The notes below the pieces were generated by a model. The model was given only the letters and a program-made list of their open reading frames with translations, did no database searches and was not told the DNA's origin. A program made the position numbers and the translations under genes. This document shows, piece by piece, positions 51,503 through 60,167 of a DNA stretch of 64,000 nt. The stretch's first letter is position 1; each line of letters starts with the position of its first letter. The DNA comes from DASRHT01 sp035650355 (GTDB lineage Bacteria > Chloroflexota > Ktedonobacteria > Ktedonobacterales > Ktedonobacteraceae), in NCBI GenBank assembly GCA_035650355.1, contig DASRHT010000061.1:124001-188000 (forward strand), read 5' to 3'.

Positions 51503-51668
51503 CAGGGCTTCTCAAACGTTGTCTTTTCATACAGAATGGCTCGCAAGCGAGCCATTCTGGAGAAGAAGGTGCAGGCAGTGGGCTGTGCCCACCGCCTGCA
51601 CCTTCTTCTCCCTGTGAGCACCGAAGGCGCGAGGAGTCAGAGTGTGCAGTAGCTTTTGAGAAGTCCTG
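51503..51668 (-). repeat. Double-hairpin repeat element, family B, copy 2 (inverted)
   Basis: A 166-base element in the opposite orientation to 39690-39854. Ends are CAGGGCTTCTCAAA and TTTGAGAAGTCCTG. It keeps both hairpins, and several stem positions differ from copy 1 on both arms, so base pairing is maintained. It lies just upstream of selD and downstream of the 5' end of rnpB. Confidence 0.88.
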
Positions 51669-51755
51669 AGGGCGATATGCTTAGCGTTGCGCACTGACCC
51701 AAAACGCGCTACAATGACGACGGAAGTTTGCACAAAGATAAAAGGATTGATTGGC

Positions 51756-52817
51756 GTGAGCACAGGCCGACAGATACGCTTAACATCACTTGCCAGTTGC
51801 GCAGGTTGAGCATCGAAAATGGGCCCCGATGCCCTGGCGCAGGTTCTGCGTCCACTAAAAGGGTATGCATCCACACCGTCCAATTTGCTGGTCGGGCTGG
51901 ATGCCATCGATGATGCTGCCGTCTATCGTGTCAATGAACAGCAGGCAGTAATTAGCACAGCGGACTTTTTCCCGCCTGTGGTGGATGACCCTTACGCTTT
52001 TGGGGCTATTGCCGCAGCAAACGCGCTGAGCGATGTTTATGCGATGGGGGGGCAGGTGCTGATGGCGATCAATCTGGTGGCCTGGCCCGATAACCTGGCA
52101 GCGGACCTGCTGAGCGAAATATTACGGGGAGGCATGGATACCATCGCCCAGGCCGGGGGCGTTATTGCTGGCGGCCATACTGTGACGGATAGAGAGCCAA
52201 AGTATGGTCTCTCCGTTACCGGCATGGTCCATCCCGAACATATCCTGACCAAAGGCGGCGCCCAGCCCGGCGACCTGCTTATTATCAGCAAACCGCTGGG
52301 CACGGGCCTGATCACGACCGCGCACAAACGCGACCAGGTTGAGGAAAACGATCTACAAGCCGCTATTCGCTCCATGATGCTGCTTAATCGCCACGCCAGC
52401 GAAGCCCTGGTACGGTCAGGCTCAGGGGTACACGCGGTGACAGATATTACCGGCTTTGGCCTGCTCGGCCATGCCTGGGAGATGGCATCCCAGAGCCTGA
52501 GCGGCATGCGCTTTGATTACCAGGCATTGCCACTATTACCAGGCGTTCAGCGATATGCGACATTGGGCTGTATTCCCGGGGGAGCGCTCCGCAACGAGGA
52601 TTATCTTACTCCCCGTGTTCACATCAGCGACCGGCTCGACCTGGAGCAACGCGCCATATTATGGGACCCGCAGACATCGGGAGGGCTGTTCGCAGCCATT
52701 GATCCAGCGGTATGGCCGCGACTCGCTGAGCTAGCGCCAGATGTCACCTTCTGGCGCATTGGTACGGTAACGGAGCGCGTGCAGGATGAGGTTCATGTGT
52801 TGTTAGAGGTATTTTAA
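51756..52817 (+). CDS. selD: Selenide, water dikinase (SelD) with an in-frame selenocysteine codon
   Basis: The 353-residue enzyme makes selenophosphate from selenide and ATP. Reading from GTG 51756 (AAAGGA site 9 bases upstream) gives VSTGRQIRLTSLASCAGUAS, where U is UGA at 51807-51809, codon 18. This matches the family's catalytic CAGC/U loop, followed by KMGPDALAQVL, GLDAIDDAAVY, STADFFPPVVDDP and IAGGHTVTD. Starting at ATG 51819 would delete the catalytic residue and the Lys-rich loop, so the upstream start is right. A hairpin directly after UGA can serve as SECIS. rnc follows with a one-base overlap. Confidence 0.93.
51807..51832 (+). promoter_or_regulatory. UGA selenocysteine codon with SECIS-like hairpin
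   Basis: Directly after the UGA, GCATCG (51810-51815) pairs perfectly with CGATGC (51827-51832) around an 11-base loop that includes GGG. This is the position and size of bacterial SECIS elements, which sit right behind the codon within the coding region. Confidence 0.75.
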
Positions 52818-53497
52818 TGTACGAACAGTTAGAAGAGATTCTCAAGGTACAGTTCCAGGACAAAAAACTGCTCAGTATGGCGCTAACCCATCGTTCATTT
52901 ATTTACGAAAGTGCCGGTGAGGGACAGAGTTCCAATGAGCGCCTGGAGTTCCTGGGGGATTCGGTGCTGGCGTTAATCAGCGCGGACTTTCTTTACCGCA
53001 CCTTCCCTCACTTAACCGAGGGAGAGCTGACAGACGTACGGGCCATCCTCGTACGCACAGAGACGCTGGCAATGTTTGCCCGGGAAATCAATCTCAGCCA
53101 ATTTTTACGTATGGGAAAGGGCGAGCAGCACAGCGGCGGTGGTCAGCGTGTGCTTGCCTCCGCCTTTGAAGCCATTCTAGGCGCAATTTACCTTGATCAG
53201 GGGCTGGGCGTAACTCAACAGTTTCTCATCCCACGCCTGGAGCCTATCGCTCACAATATTGTCAGCAAACGCTTATTTAAAGATAACAAATCTCTTTTTC
53301 AGGAGTTGGCGCAGGCCCGTGAAGGCATTACTCCTTCTTATCGTATCGCCAGCCAGGAAGGACCATCACACAATCGGGAATTCACCGTTGAGGTTTTGTT
53401 AGGTGACACAGTAGTCGGCCAGGGTCATGGTCGTAACAAGCAAGCAGCAGAGCAGGAAGCAGCATATAGCGCGTTAGTCAGCCGGGGATGGATTTAA
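52817..53497 (+). CDS. rnc: Ribonuclease III
   Basis: A 226-residue double-stranded RNA nuclease for rRNA and mRNA processing. The catalytic signature is SNERLEFLGDSVLALISADF, with later catalytic acids in AFEAILGAIYLDQG. The C-terminal dsRNA-binding domain begins FQELAQAREGITPSY and ends AEQEAAYSALVSRGW. The start overlaps the selD stop by one base (TAATG), so the two are coupled. Confidence 0.96.
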   Translation: MYEQLEEILKVQFQDKKLLSMALTHRSFIYESAGEGQSSNERLEFLGDSVLALISADFLYRTFPHLTEGELTDVRAILVRTETLAMFAREINLSQFLRMGKGEQHSGGGQRVLASAFEAILGAIYLDQGLGVTQQFLIPRLEPIAHNIVSKRLFKDNKSLFQELAQAREGITPSYRIASQEGPSHNREFTVEVLLGDTVVGQGHGRNKQAAEQEAAYSALVSRGWI

Positions 53498-53528
53498 ACC
53501 ATCAGCAAGGGGCAGGTAGGGGGAATCT

Positions 53529-55004
53529 ATGCGGTTAGAGCCGAGGCCGAGACCAGAACAGGTGCTGCGCGTCAGCGCCAAACTTATCACTTCAAGCACT
53601 ATTTTGCATCTCTCTTCCGATGAACTGGATCGAGCGATCAACCAGGAACAGATGGAGAATCCTACTCTTGATGTGATAGAGCAGCGGGTTTGTCTTTACT
53701 GTGGCGCGCCCATGTATAGTTCGGCCTGCGCTAACTGCGGACACTCCATGCCTACCACGCCGCTGGCTCCGCTTTCTCAGGCCACCAGCGAGGGCGAATC
53801 CCAGCCGCACGACGATTATTTAGCTCCTCAATCTCAGCAATCCTATCAACAGACGCTCTACGATAGCGATAATTACGGTTTTGCAGAAGCTGACAATGAT
53901 GATGAATATGATCCCTTATCGCGTATTCCCAACGGGGAAACGCTGGCAGAGAGCTTGCTCCAGCAACTGGAAGCCCTGGTCGCTCCCGACGATGCTTTGA
54001 TCGCTGAGCAACTGGTTGGCAATCTTAATGAACGTGGCTATCTTGAAATCAGCACGCAGGAAATTGCCGATCATCTCCAGGTCCCGGTCAAGCGGGTCGA
54101 TTACGTCTTACTCCAACTGCAAACGCTGGAACCGCTTGGCATTGGCGCTCGCGACCTGCGTGAATGTCTGCTCATCCAGTTAGGAGCGTTGAGCGAACTG
54201 GAGACCCCTCCACCCCTCTCTTACATCCTTGTTGATCGCTATCTGAATCTGCTGGGGCGCAACCAGTTCCACGAGATAGCTCGCCAGCTCAAGGTAACGG
54301 AAGAGGAGGTACACCAGGCCAGCGCCTATATCCGCAGCAAGCTCCATCCTTTCCCAGCCCATACCTATAGAGACGATACGTACTATTCCTCTGTCGGCAA
54401 TAGCATCACCTATATTCGGCCCGATCTCATCATCCGCAGAGGGGAGACAGGCTTCGAGATAGAGCTGATCGAGGAAAAACGCTATCATTTCCAGGTTGAA
54501 ACAAGCTATGCCATCTCAATGGACCAGCAGCACCCCGAGTTTGGCGGGCACGAGGTACAACGCTATATCCATCAACATGGCGACCGTGCCAGATTCTTCG
54601 TCGATTGCATCCAACGCCGCTGGCGCACGTTGAAACGGGTCGCCGAGCTGGTGGTAGATTACCAGCGCGAATTCCTGGAGAAAGGTATACGCTACCTGCG
54701 CCCGCTCACTCGCGCCGAAGTCGCCGGACGATTGAACCTGGATGAAGGTACGGTCAGCCGGGCGACCGCGAACAAATACGCGTTGCTGCCCAATGGGCGT
54801 CTGATCCCATTCTCTGACTTTTTCGATAGCTCTCTTGGCATAAAAGATATCATCCGCGAACTAATTCAGCACGAGGAGCCGCGCCACCGCCTCAGCGATG
54901 AGGACCTGGCTCGCCTCCTGACAATGCAAGGCACGCCTCTGGCTCGCCGCACCGTGACGAAGTACCGCGAAGAGATGGGGATCGGCTCCTCACGGGAACG
55001 CTGA
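53529..55004 (+). CDS. rpoN: RNA polymerase sigma-54 factor with zinc-ribbon insert
   Basis: A 491-residue alternative sigma factor requiring AAA+ enhancer proteins. Region I (RVSAKLITSSTILHLSSDEL) is normal. Residues 55-70 (CLYCGAPMYSSACANCGH) form a CxxC-CxxC zinc ribbon where the family has an acidic linker. The core-binding domain (LLQQLEALVAPDDALIAEQL, LEPLGIGARDLRECLLIQLG) and the DNA-binding part with the RpoN box ARRTVTKYREEMGI are intact. A sigma-54 gene suggests at least some sigma-54 promoters. No enhancer-binding protein is in the window. Confidence 0.92.
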   Translation: MRLEPRPRPEQVLRVSAKLITSSTILHLSSDELDRAINQEQMENPTLDVIEQRVCLYCGAPMYSSACANCGHSMPTTPLAPLSQATSEGESQPHDDYLAPQSQQSYQQTLYDSDNYGFAEADNDDEYDPLSRIPNGETLAESLLQQLEALVAPDDALIAEQLVGNLNERGYLEISTQEIADHLQVPVKRVDYVLLQLQTLEPLGIGARDLRECLLIQLGALSELETPPPLSYILVDRYLNLLGRNQFHEIARQLKVTEEEVHQASAYIRSKLHPFPAHTYRDDTYYSSVGNSITYIRPDLIIRRGETGFEIELIEEKRYHFQVETSYAISMDQQHPEFGGHEVQRYIHQHGDRARFFVDCIQRRWRTLKRVAELVVDYQREFLEKGIRYLRPLTRAEVAGRLNLDEGTVSRATANKYALLPNGRLIPFSDFFDSSLGIKDIIRELIQHEEPRHRLSDEDLARLLTMQGTPLARRTVTKYREEMGIGSSRER

Positions 55005-55104
55005 CGCCGGCGCCATCGTCTCAATCATTCAGGATCGGTTTTAGCCGCTTTTTATGGCATAATCGCAGCATATGAAAGATCACCGCCACAGAGGAGACGC
55101 CACC

Positions 55105-56265
55105 ATGTCGGAATCCATCACGCCCACGAACCAGCTCGGGCAAGAGAAGAAAGAGCGCATTGAAACAGCCGTCATGGTGACCAGGAACGGTCGCCCCCGT
55201 TCACTTCACGAGCGCATGACGGATTACACCATTCCCGGGGTAAGCCTTGCTATGATTAACAATTACCATCTGGAATGGGCCTGTGGCTATGGAGTTCGCA
55301 AAATGGGCGAGCCGGAACGCATTGACAGCGAAACGCTGTTTCAAGCCTGCTCGATCAGTAAAGTGGTGACCGCTAGCGCCGTCCTTCGCTTAGTCGAAGC
55401 AGGCCGCCTCGACCTGGACGCCGACGTTAATCTGTTCCTGAAATCCTGGAAGGTCCCTGCTCATCAAGCACAACAGTCAGAGGTCACTATCCGACGGCTG
55501 CTGAGCCACACGGCGGGGATTAGCGTTCCCTGGTTCGCGGGCTATCACCGTGAGCAGGATATTCCAACGCTGCATGAGATCTTAAATGGCGAGCAACCCA
55601 GCAATACGCCTGAAATTTGCGTCGTTGCCCCTCCTGGGGAGCAATTTCAGTATGCTGGAGGGGGATATTGCATCCTTCAACAATTGCTGATTGATGTGAT
55701 GCAACAACCCTTTCCAACCCTGATGCAAGAACTGGTGCTGGAGCCGCTTGACATGACACACAGCACGTATGAGCAACCGCTTCCCGCTCCCCAGGCAAAG
55801 ATGGCGGCATCAGGGCACAGGAAAAGTGGCAAGCCTGTGGCCGGTAACTGGTATGTCTATCCAGAGATGGCAGCAGCAGGGCTCTGGACGACGCCCACTG
55901 ACCTGGCACAGTTCGCCCTGGAACTGCAATGCGCGCGGGCAGAGAAGCCTCATCGCCTGCTTTCAACACAGATGGTAAAGGAGCTGCTCACGCCACAAAG
56001 CCACGGAGATGCGCGCGGAGATATGGGGTTAGGAGTTTTCGTGCAAGGCGCAGGCCCTGGCGCTCGCTTCGGACACCCGGGCGACAACGCCGGTTTTACC
56101 AGTTGTTGGGTCTCCTTGCAGCAGGGAGGGCAGGGGTGCGTTCTCATGACCAATTCAGATAACGGGGGGTCGCTGCAACAGGAGTTGTTACACACCATTA
56201 CTCAAGTCTATGCGTGGCCGGAGATTGCCCCTGAAAAAAATCACGAGGGGCAGAATGGTCAGTAA
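55105..56265 (+). CDS. Serine hydrolase of the class C beta-lactamase/penicillin-binding family
   Basis: A 386-residue enzyme. The SxxK motif is CSISKVVTASAV, with the second motif near QYAGGGYC (Tyr in place of YxN) and a late HPGDNAGFTSCW corresponding to the KTG-like strand. ATG 55105 is chosen because AGAGGAG lies upstream and the first 11 residues from 55072 are atypical. No signal peptide is seen, so it may be cytoplasmic. Typical functions are esterase or D-aminopeptidase rather than antibiotic hydrolysis. Confidence 0.85.
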   Translation: MSESITPTNQLGQEKKERIETAVMVTRNGRPRSLHERMTDYTIPGVSLAMINNYHLEWACGYGVRKMGEPERIDSETLFQACSISKVVTASAVLRLVEAGRLDLDADVNLFLKSWKVPAHQAQQSEVTIRRLLSHTAGISVPWFAGYHREQDIPTLHEILNGEQPSNTPEICVVAPPGEQFQYAGGGYCILQQLLIDVMQQPFPTLMQELVLEPLDMTHSTYEQPLPAPQAKMAASGHRKSGKPVAGNWYVYPEMAAAGLWTTPTDLAQFALELQCARAEKPHRLLSTQMVKELLTPQSHGDARGDMGLGVFVQGAGPGARFGHPGDNAGFTSCWVSLQQGGQGCVLMTNSDNGGSLQQELLHTITQVYAWPEIAPEKNHEGQNGQ

Positions 56266-56273
56266 TGCCCTGA

Positions 56274-58211
56274 TCATTCTGCTGGTCCCTCCGGCTGTAC
56301 GTAGATTGTGCGCTCTCGCTCGTAAATGACCATGCCCGGGCCTCCGCCCTTCATGTGACGCACATAGCGCTGCAAGGTGTAATCGACCGGCAGATTGGTA
56401 CTGCCTCGTCCTTCGCTATAATAGGCCGCAAGCTTCGCCGCCTGCTCGATGGAGCTGCGAGAAATTTCCCGTCCGGCAGACTTGATGATCACATGCGCGC
56501 CTGCAACGCCACGCGCGTGCAGCCAGATATCGCTGCCAGTCGCCTGGTGAAAGGTCACTTCCTCATTCTGCCTGCTGTTCTTCCCTATCAGGATCGTAAA
56601 ACCATCGCGACTCTGCACATGCAGCGGCACGCCACCGCCAGGAGCTACCGGCTTGCCCTTCGCCTGCTTGCCCCCCTTACCCTTTTTTTGCGCCTTTTGT
56701 GCTTTCTTACTTTCCTGGATGGACTTGCCACGCATATAGCCAGCCGTCTGCACCTCCGCCTTGACCAGTACCAGCTCGGCAGGATTTTCCGCCAGCATCA
56801 GATCGGCTAAGAATTGCTCAATTGTTGCCAGCTCTGCCGCATTTTGCTCGATTTGCCCTGGCACAAGCGACAGTGCCCGGCGTAACTTATGATACTTGTG
56901 AAAAAGACGGTTGGCATTACTTACAGCGTCAAAACGCGGGTCCAGCGGGATCGTGACTATTGCCGGCTGGTCGCTGCCTTCAAAGATATTTGGCAGATCG
57001 ATGCTGCTCTGTTTTTGCGCAATCTCGTGCTGGTGCGCCAGCAATAAATCAGCCTGGAGACGATAACGCGCCGCCTCTTCGGACGCCTGCATCTCCTGTT
57101 GCAACAGCTCTGCCTTGCGCTTACAGCGCTCGCGCTGCGTCTGCAATACTTTACGAATGGGCGCCCGCAGGCTCTCCACTGCACCATGCCACTCGGCACG
57201 CGCGTAGAACTCATCCAGCAGCACATTCATCGAAGGGGAGTTGCGCACCTTCACCTCCGGCTGCTGCGTGTATTGCTCCAACACGTAAGGAGCAAAGGCC
57301 AGCGGTACCATCTGACCGCCTCCCTCGCCGCTTCGCTCAATAAGCTGAGGTTGCCAGCTATGAGTATCGTAAAGCGCCGTCAGGTCGCGAATATTCCATG
57401 CCAGCTCCTCCCACACCGCTTCATTCGCCTGCTCGATAGCCATCTCAGCATTTTCAGTGGCACGATAGACAAGCTCGCGGGCAAGCATGGGGCTACAGCC
57501 GAGCAGATTCCTGGTGAGCACCTGCCAGAGCTTCGGCTGTTCTGCCGCGCGCCTGGGCTTTTTCGCCGGCGCTGCTTCTGGTTCAAGGCTTGCCATGCGC
57601 TCTTCGGCGGCACAGATCGAGAGCTGGGCTGCGGTCACGCTGGTGGGCTCAAGGCGCGGCAGGCGCTTACCAGCTACCTCACGCTGCTGTGGCGGAGGTG
57701 GGGTATAGGCGACGCCGCTTGCAATCACACGGTAGCGATTCACTTCCGCGCCAACACGTTTGAGCGCGCCCAGGATCATACCATCTTCGTTGCACAGCAT
57801 AATATTGCTGACGCGGCCCATAATCTCGATGATCAGACGAAAACGCACGCGCTCATCGTTCTCGCCGCTGCGATACCCGGCGATGATCTCCAGCACGCGT
57901 TCCCAGCGAGGCTGCACGACAGTTTCGATCCGCGCCCCCTCCAGATATTTGCGCAGCAGCATCACGAACGCGGGAGGCTCACTCGCAATCTTAGCAGGCT
58001 TGAGCGCGGTCAAATGCGCCCGCGCCAACTGTGGATGCGCCGAGAGATAGAGCCAACGATTTTGCCCGCCCTGGCCTTGAGCGGCAGGGGCGTAACATTG
58101 GAGCGCAATCGCATACTCGGTCGGCTGAATAATTGTGTCAATACGAGCATTCGCCAGCAAAAGGCGCCACTCATCAGCCACTGCCGCCAGCGTAATAGCA
58201 TCTACATGCAT
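56274..58211 (-). CDS. NFACT-family ribosome quality-control protein (RqcH-like)
   Basis: A 645-residue protein with the NFACT-N fold (MHVDAITLAAVADEWRLLLA, RVRFRLIIEIMGRVSNIML), a central coiled-coil region (RCKRKAELLQQEMQASEEAA) and the C-terminal NFACT-R domain (YRFTILIGKNSRQNEEVTFH-type region, read as FTILIGKNSRQNEEVTF, and HARGVAGAHVIIKSAGREIS). Such proteins bind stalled 50S-peptidyl-tRNA and add Ala tails. A Lys-rich linker (KKAQKAQKKGKGGKQAKGKP) near residue 515 is long. It is divergent from gmk. Confidence 0.9.
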   Translation of the reverse strand: MHVDAITLAAVADEWRLLLANARIDTIIQPTEYAIALQCYAPAAQGQGGQNRWLYLSAHPQLARAHLTALKPAKIASEPPAFVMLLRKYLEGARIETVVQPRWERVLEIIAGYRSGENDERVRFRLIIEIMGRVSNIMLCNEDGMILGALKRVGAEVNRYRVIASGVAYTPPPPQQREVAGKRLPRLEPTSVTAAQLSICAAEERMASLEPEAAPAKKPRRAAEQPKLWQVLTRNLLGCSPMLARELVYRATENAEMAIEQANEAVWEELAWNIRDLTALYDTHSWQPQLIERSGEGGGQMVPLAFAPYVLEQYTQQPEVKVRNSPSMNVLLDEFYARAEWHGAVESLRAPIRKVLQTQRERCKRKAELLQQEMQASEEAARYRLQADLLLAHQHEIAQKQSSIDLPNIFEGSDQPAIVTIPLDPRFDAVSNANRLFHKYHKLRRALSLVPGQIEQNAAELATIEQFLADLMLAENPAELVLVKAEVQTAGYMRGKSIQESKKAQKAQKKGKGGKQAKGKPVAPGGGVPLHVQSRDGFTILIGKNSRQNEEVTFHQATGSDIWLHARGVAGAHVIIKSAGREISRSSIEQAAKLAAYYSEGRGSTNLPVDYTLQRYVRHMKGGGPGMVIYERERTIYVQPEGPAE

Positions 58212-58429
58212 CGGTTTTCTCTTATCCTTATTTCTCTATTGGGAAGAAGCCTGCAACTTCCGTCTTCACTAATCCTGTTGTACAATATCAATATGAGCAT
58301 TTACTTACCCATGTGTGTAGGAACACAACGCTTTGTCGCTGGTATAGACATTGATGTACAGTATAACAAAGAGTTGTCCATTCGTACATCAACTCCTCTT
58401 GACATTTGAGTAAGATCAGGAAGAAAAGA

Positions 58430-59077
58430 ATGCAGCTTGATACCATGACATCCGCATCACACATCACTTTAACACAGCATTCGCTCAAGCAAGGACTGCT
58501 TTTTGTGCTTTCCGCGCCCTCGGGCACCGGAAAAGATAGCGTCATCAAAGCTCTCAAAGAGCAGGGGATGGCTTTCCATGTTGTCGCGTCCGTGACTGCG
58601 CGCCCTCCACGGCCCGGCGAGAGCGAAGGCAACCCGTATTATTTTGTGAACCAGGAAACGTTTGATCGCATGGTTGCCCAGAACGAACTGCTCGAGTACG
58701 CCAACGTCCACGGAAACTGGTACGGACAGCCTGTACAACAGATTAAAGACAACCTGAATAACGGGCGCGATGTGCTCTTGAAAATTGACGTGCAGGGCGC
58801 CGAAACGGTGCGGAAGAAAGTGCCAGGAGCAATCTTTATTTTTCTGGTGCCAGGCTCAGCCGAAGAACTGGTTGAGCGGCTGACGAACCGCCAGACCGAG
58901 ACGGAGGCTCAACTACAACGTCGCCTGGCCGACTCGCAGATGGAATTGGCCCAGCAAATACACTATGATTATGTAGTAGAAAATCGACAGGGACATCTCA
59001 GTGAGGCGGTGGAGAAAGTGCGCGCAATTATGATCGCAGAACATTGCCGGACCCAACCCCGCTCTATCACGATATAA
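58430..59077 (+). CDS. gmk: Guanylate kinase
   Basis: This 215-residue enzyme phosphorylates GMP. ATG 58430 is supported by an AGGAAGA site. The P-loop is SAPSGTGKDSVIKAL, with GMP-binding VTARPPRPGE and YYFVNQETFDRM, LEYANVHGNWYG, and DVQGAETVRKKVP. It has a ~20-residue N-terminal extension. glpX follows 24 bases later. Confidence 0.95.
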   Translation: MQLDTMTSASHITLTQHSLKQGLLFVLSAPSGTGKDSVIKALKEQGMAFHVVASVTARPPRPGESEGNPYYFVNQETFDRMVAQNELLEYANVHGNWYGQPVQQIKDNLNNGRDVLLKIDVQGAETVRKKVPGAIFIFLVPGSAEELVERLTNRQTETEAQLQRRLADSQMELAQQIHYDYVVENRQGHLSEAVEKVRAIMIAEHCRTQPRSITI

Positions 59078-59101
59078 CAAACCAGGGAGGAACCTTGTGC
59101 T

Positions 59102-60109
59102 ATGGAAGAAGGACGCTTTGAACAATCCGGTACGAAAGAGCGCAATCTGGCAATGGAGCTTATCCGTGTGACCGAAGCCGCCGCATTGAGTGCTGGACGA
59201 TGGATGGGGAAGGGCAACAAAGAAATGGCCGACCAGGCTGCGGTCGATGCTATGCGTCATGCCCTTGATGGCGTTGATATGAGTGGAGTTGTGGTGATCG
59301 GTGAGGGGGAGAAGGATGAGGCTCCGATGCTCTATATCGGTGAGCATGTTGGCAATGGCACACCTCCCGAAATTGATGTGGCCGTTGATCCTGTAGAGGG
59401 GACACGTCTGCTGGCCTTCGGCCTCCCCGGCGCGCTGGCCGTGGTCGCGACCGCCGAGCGTGGCACCATGTATTCAGCCCCTCCGGGGGTATTCTACATG
59501 GAAAAGATAGCGGTCGGCCCCGCTATGAAAGATGTGGTTGATATCAATGCGCCCGTGGCAGTCAATCTGGAGCGCATTGCTCATGCGCGTGACGCTCGTA
59601 TAGACGATCTGGCCGTGGTTGTGCTGGACCGTCCTCGCCACCAGGAGCTGATCAGACAGATCCGCGAGACCGGCGCCCGTATCCGCCTGATTACCGATGG
59701 TGATGTTTCCGCCGCCATTCAAGCCGCGATGGAAGATTATAAAGGCATTGATGTGCTTATGGGAACCGGTGGAGCAACTGAAGCTGTGCTGGCTGCCGCA
59801 GCCATTAAGTGCATTGGGGGCGAGATCCAGTGCAAGATCTGGCCCCGCAATGAGCAAGAACGCGACAAGCTGAAGGCGGATGGAGTTGATCTTGATCAGG
59901 TATTCCGCACTGATGACCTGATCAAGGGGCACGATGTCTCCTTCGCCGCCACCGGTATTACCAGTGGCGAACTCCTTGATGGCGTCCAGTATTTTGGCTG
60001 GGGCGCACGTACCTCATCCCTGATGATGCGCGCTCGCTCAGGCACAGTGCGCTACATTCAAGCACGGCATAAGTGGCGCAAAACGAAGCCGAGAGCAAGC
60101 GGATCTTAA
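59102..60109 (+). CDS. glpX: Class II fructose-1,6-bisphosphatase
   Basis: This 335-residue gluconeogenic enzyme dephosphorylates fructose-1,6-bisphosphate (and sedoheptulose bisphosphate in some bacteria). Metal-site motifs are VVIGEGEKDEAPML and VAVDPVEGTRLLA, with VVLDRPRHQELIRQIRETGA and GTGGATEAVLAAAA. A GGGAGG site lies 12 bases before the ATG, slightly far. It forms a short unit with gmk. Confidence 0.95.
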   Translation: MEEGRFEQSGTKERNLAMELIRVTEAAALSAGRWMGKGNKEMADQAAVDAMRHALDGVDMSGVVVIGEGEKDEAPMLYIGEHVGNGTPPEIDVAVDPVEGTRLLAFGLPGALAVVATAERGTMYSAPPGVFYMEKIAVGPAMKDVVDINAPVAVNLERIAHARDARIDDLAVVVLDRPRHQELIRQIRETGARIRLITDGDVSAAIQAAMEDYKGIDVLMGTGGATEAVLAAAAIKCIGGEIQCKIWPRNEQERDKLKADGVDLDQVFRTDDLIKGHDVSFAATGITSGELLDGVQYFGWGARTSSLMMRARSGTVRYIQARHKWRKTKPRASGS

Positions 60110-60167
60110 CAGCAAACTGACCGTGCATCGAAGGGCAGCGCCGTGCGTCTGCCCTCTTATTTTGCGC

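Noticed and set aside
51819..52817. SelD starting at ATG 51819
   Set aside because: This start removes the catalytic loop; the upstream frame through UGA matches the family exactly.
57099..58409. Long plus-strand open frame (436 codons) opposite the NFACT gene
   Set aside because: It is the antisense shadow of the NFACT coding frame. It has no domain or ribosome site, while the minus strand shows clear NFACT motifs.
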